Assembly: GCA_030673005.1 (NCBI GenBank) | Contig: DAOVFI010000155.1 | Location: 1-6,102, forward strand | DNA length: 6,102 bases | From: Planctomycetales bacterium | GTDB taxonomy: Bacteria; Planctomycetota; Phycisphaerae; SM23-33 | Reading direction: 5' to 3' | Shown: one piece after another, positions 5,722 to 6,102 of the stretch | How the letters are laid out: each line of letters starts with the position of its first letter | Numbering within the stretch: position 1 is the first letter of the stretch | Made by a program: the position numbers and the translations under genes | The notes under the pieces: generated by a model | The model's input: the letters and a program-made list of their open reading frames with translations, nothing else | Told to the model about the DNA's origin: nothing | Database searches by the model: none

Positions 5722-6102
5722 ATGAAAGTTTCGTGGCTAACCCGTGGCCGGACGAGAATGCTCTCGTGTACGGAGTACTGGGAGAAAATGGGCCGGCTGT
5801 GCGATCTTGATATGATCCGCAGCGCCGCATTCAGTTCGTTCTACGCCGGCTTCCTGCTCAACCCATACGCAGCCGGTAAAAGGTCCATAGCCGTCCGGCG
5901 GGAGACAATCAGCAAGCATCAGGGCGCCGTTCAGGGGTTGATAGACTCAGGCGTGCACGTGATAACCTATTTATGGGTCGGCGGGTTCGACCGGCGGTTC
6001 CACGACGAGGCGTCGGCGGAGAAATTCAAGGGCGAGTACGCCGGTCCGGCGGCGGCATGGATTAAGGACGTCAAGGACTACGTCCGCGCCTGCTACAACA
6101 AC
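5722..6102 (+). CDS. N-terminal part of an unrecognised protein, cut by the window edge
   Basis: The frame is open from ATG 5722 to the right edge, giving 127 residues with no stop. The start is supported by AAAAGGAG (5707-5714) 7 bases upstream, one of the best ribosome binding sites in the window. The product begins MKVSWLTRGRTRM and has no signal peptide. Later parts, around SGVHVITYLWVGGFDRR and the segment ending DYVRACYNN, look like a hydrophobic beta-strand followed by a loop and an amphipathic helix, as in alpha/beta barrel enzymes acting on carbohydrates, but I do not recognise a family and assign no function. It follows a repeat-filled 287-base gap, so it probably starts a separate transcription unit. 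Confidence 0.75.
   Translation, partial: MKVSWLTRGRTRMLSCTEYWEKMGRLCDLDMIRSAAFSSFYAGFLLNPYAAGKRSIAVRRETISKHQGAVQGLIDSGVHVITYLWVGGFDRRFHDEASAEKFKGEYAGPAAAWIKDVKDYVRACYNN

Noticed and set aside
5540..5725. Plus-strand 61-codon frame in the gap
   Set aside because: It is built from the inverted repeats and another LPAGRQ palindrome, and overlaps the well-supported start at 5722.

Overview
This is a GC-rich bacterial window with every credible gene on the plus strand. Tandem enzyme paralogues, an exported protein of unknown family, a possible polysaccharide-lyase tail and many interspersed GC-rich palindromes (CCTGCCGGCAGG type, which read as 'LPAGRQ' when translated) would fit a planctomycete-like (Phycisphaerae-like) or related environmental genome. 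That assignment is inference from style only; there is no rRNA or marker gene here.

Layout. (1) 3-356 is the C-terminal end of a gene that enters from the left, possibly the beta-sandwich tail of a heparinase II/III-like lyase. (2) 386-1777 encodes an exported protein of unknown family with a clear signal peptide and six cysteines; its last residues are encoded by a dispersed repeat. (3) 1778-1995 is a 218-base gap with a nested palindromic element that could fold as a three-way junction. (4) 1996-3348 and 3345-4664 are two adjacent, clearly duplicated genes of the neutral/alkaline ceramidase N-terminal-domain family, coupled by an ATGA overlap. (5) 4665-4741 holds a second, inverted copy of the repeat that ends gene 2. 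(6) 4742-5434 is an aspartate/glutamate racemase family gene with both catalytic cysteines. (7) 5435-5721 is a 287-base gap filled with inverted repeats, including a roughly 97-base near-perfect hairpin that may act as a terminator. (8) 5722-6102 is the start of an unrecognised gene that runs off the right edge.

How the genes may work together. Order and spacing suggest one or two transcription units. The first two genes look like extracellular or periplasmic polymer handling. The ceramidase-like pair and the racemase lack signal peptides and look cytoplasmic. Both ceramidase-like proteins keep the residues expected to bind zinc but have lysine where characterised ceramidases have the catalytic serine, so a true ceramidase function is doubtful. 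The best candidates for something undescribed are this nucleophile-less tandem pair and the repeat elements that flank it in inverted orientation.
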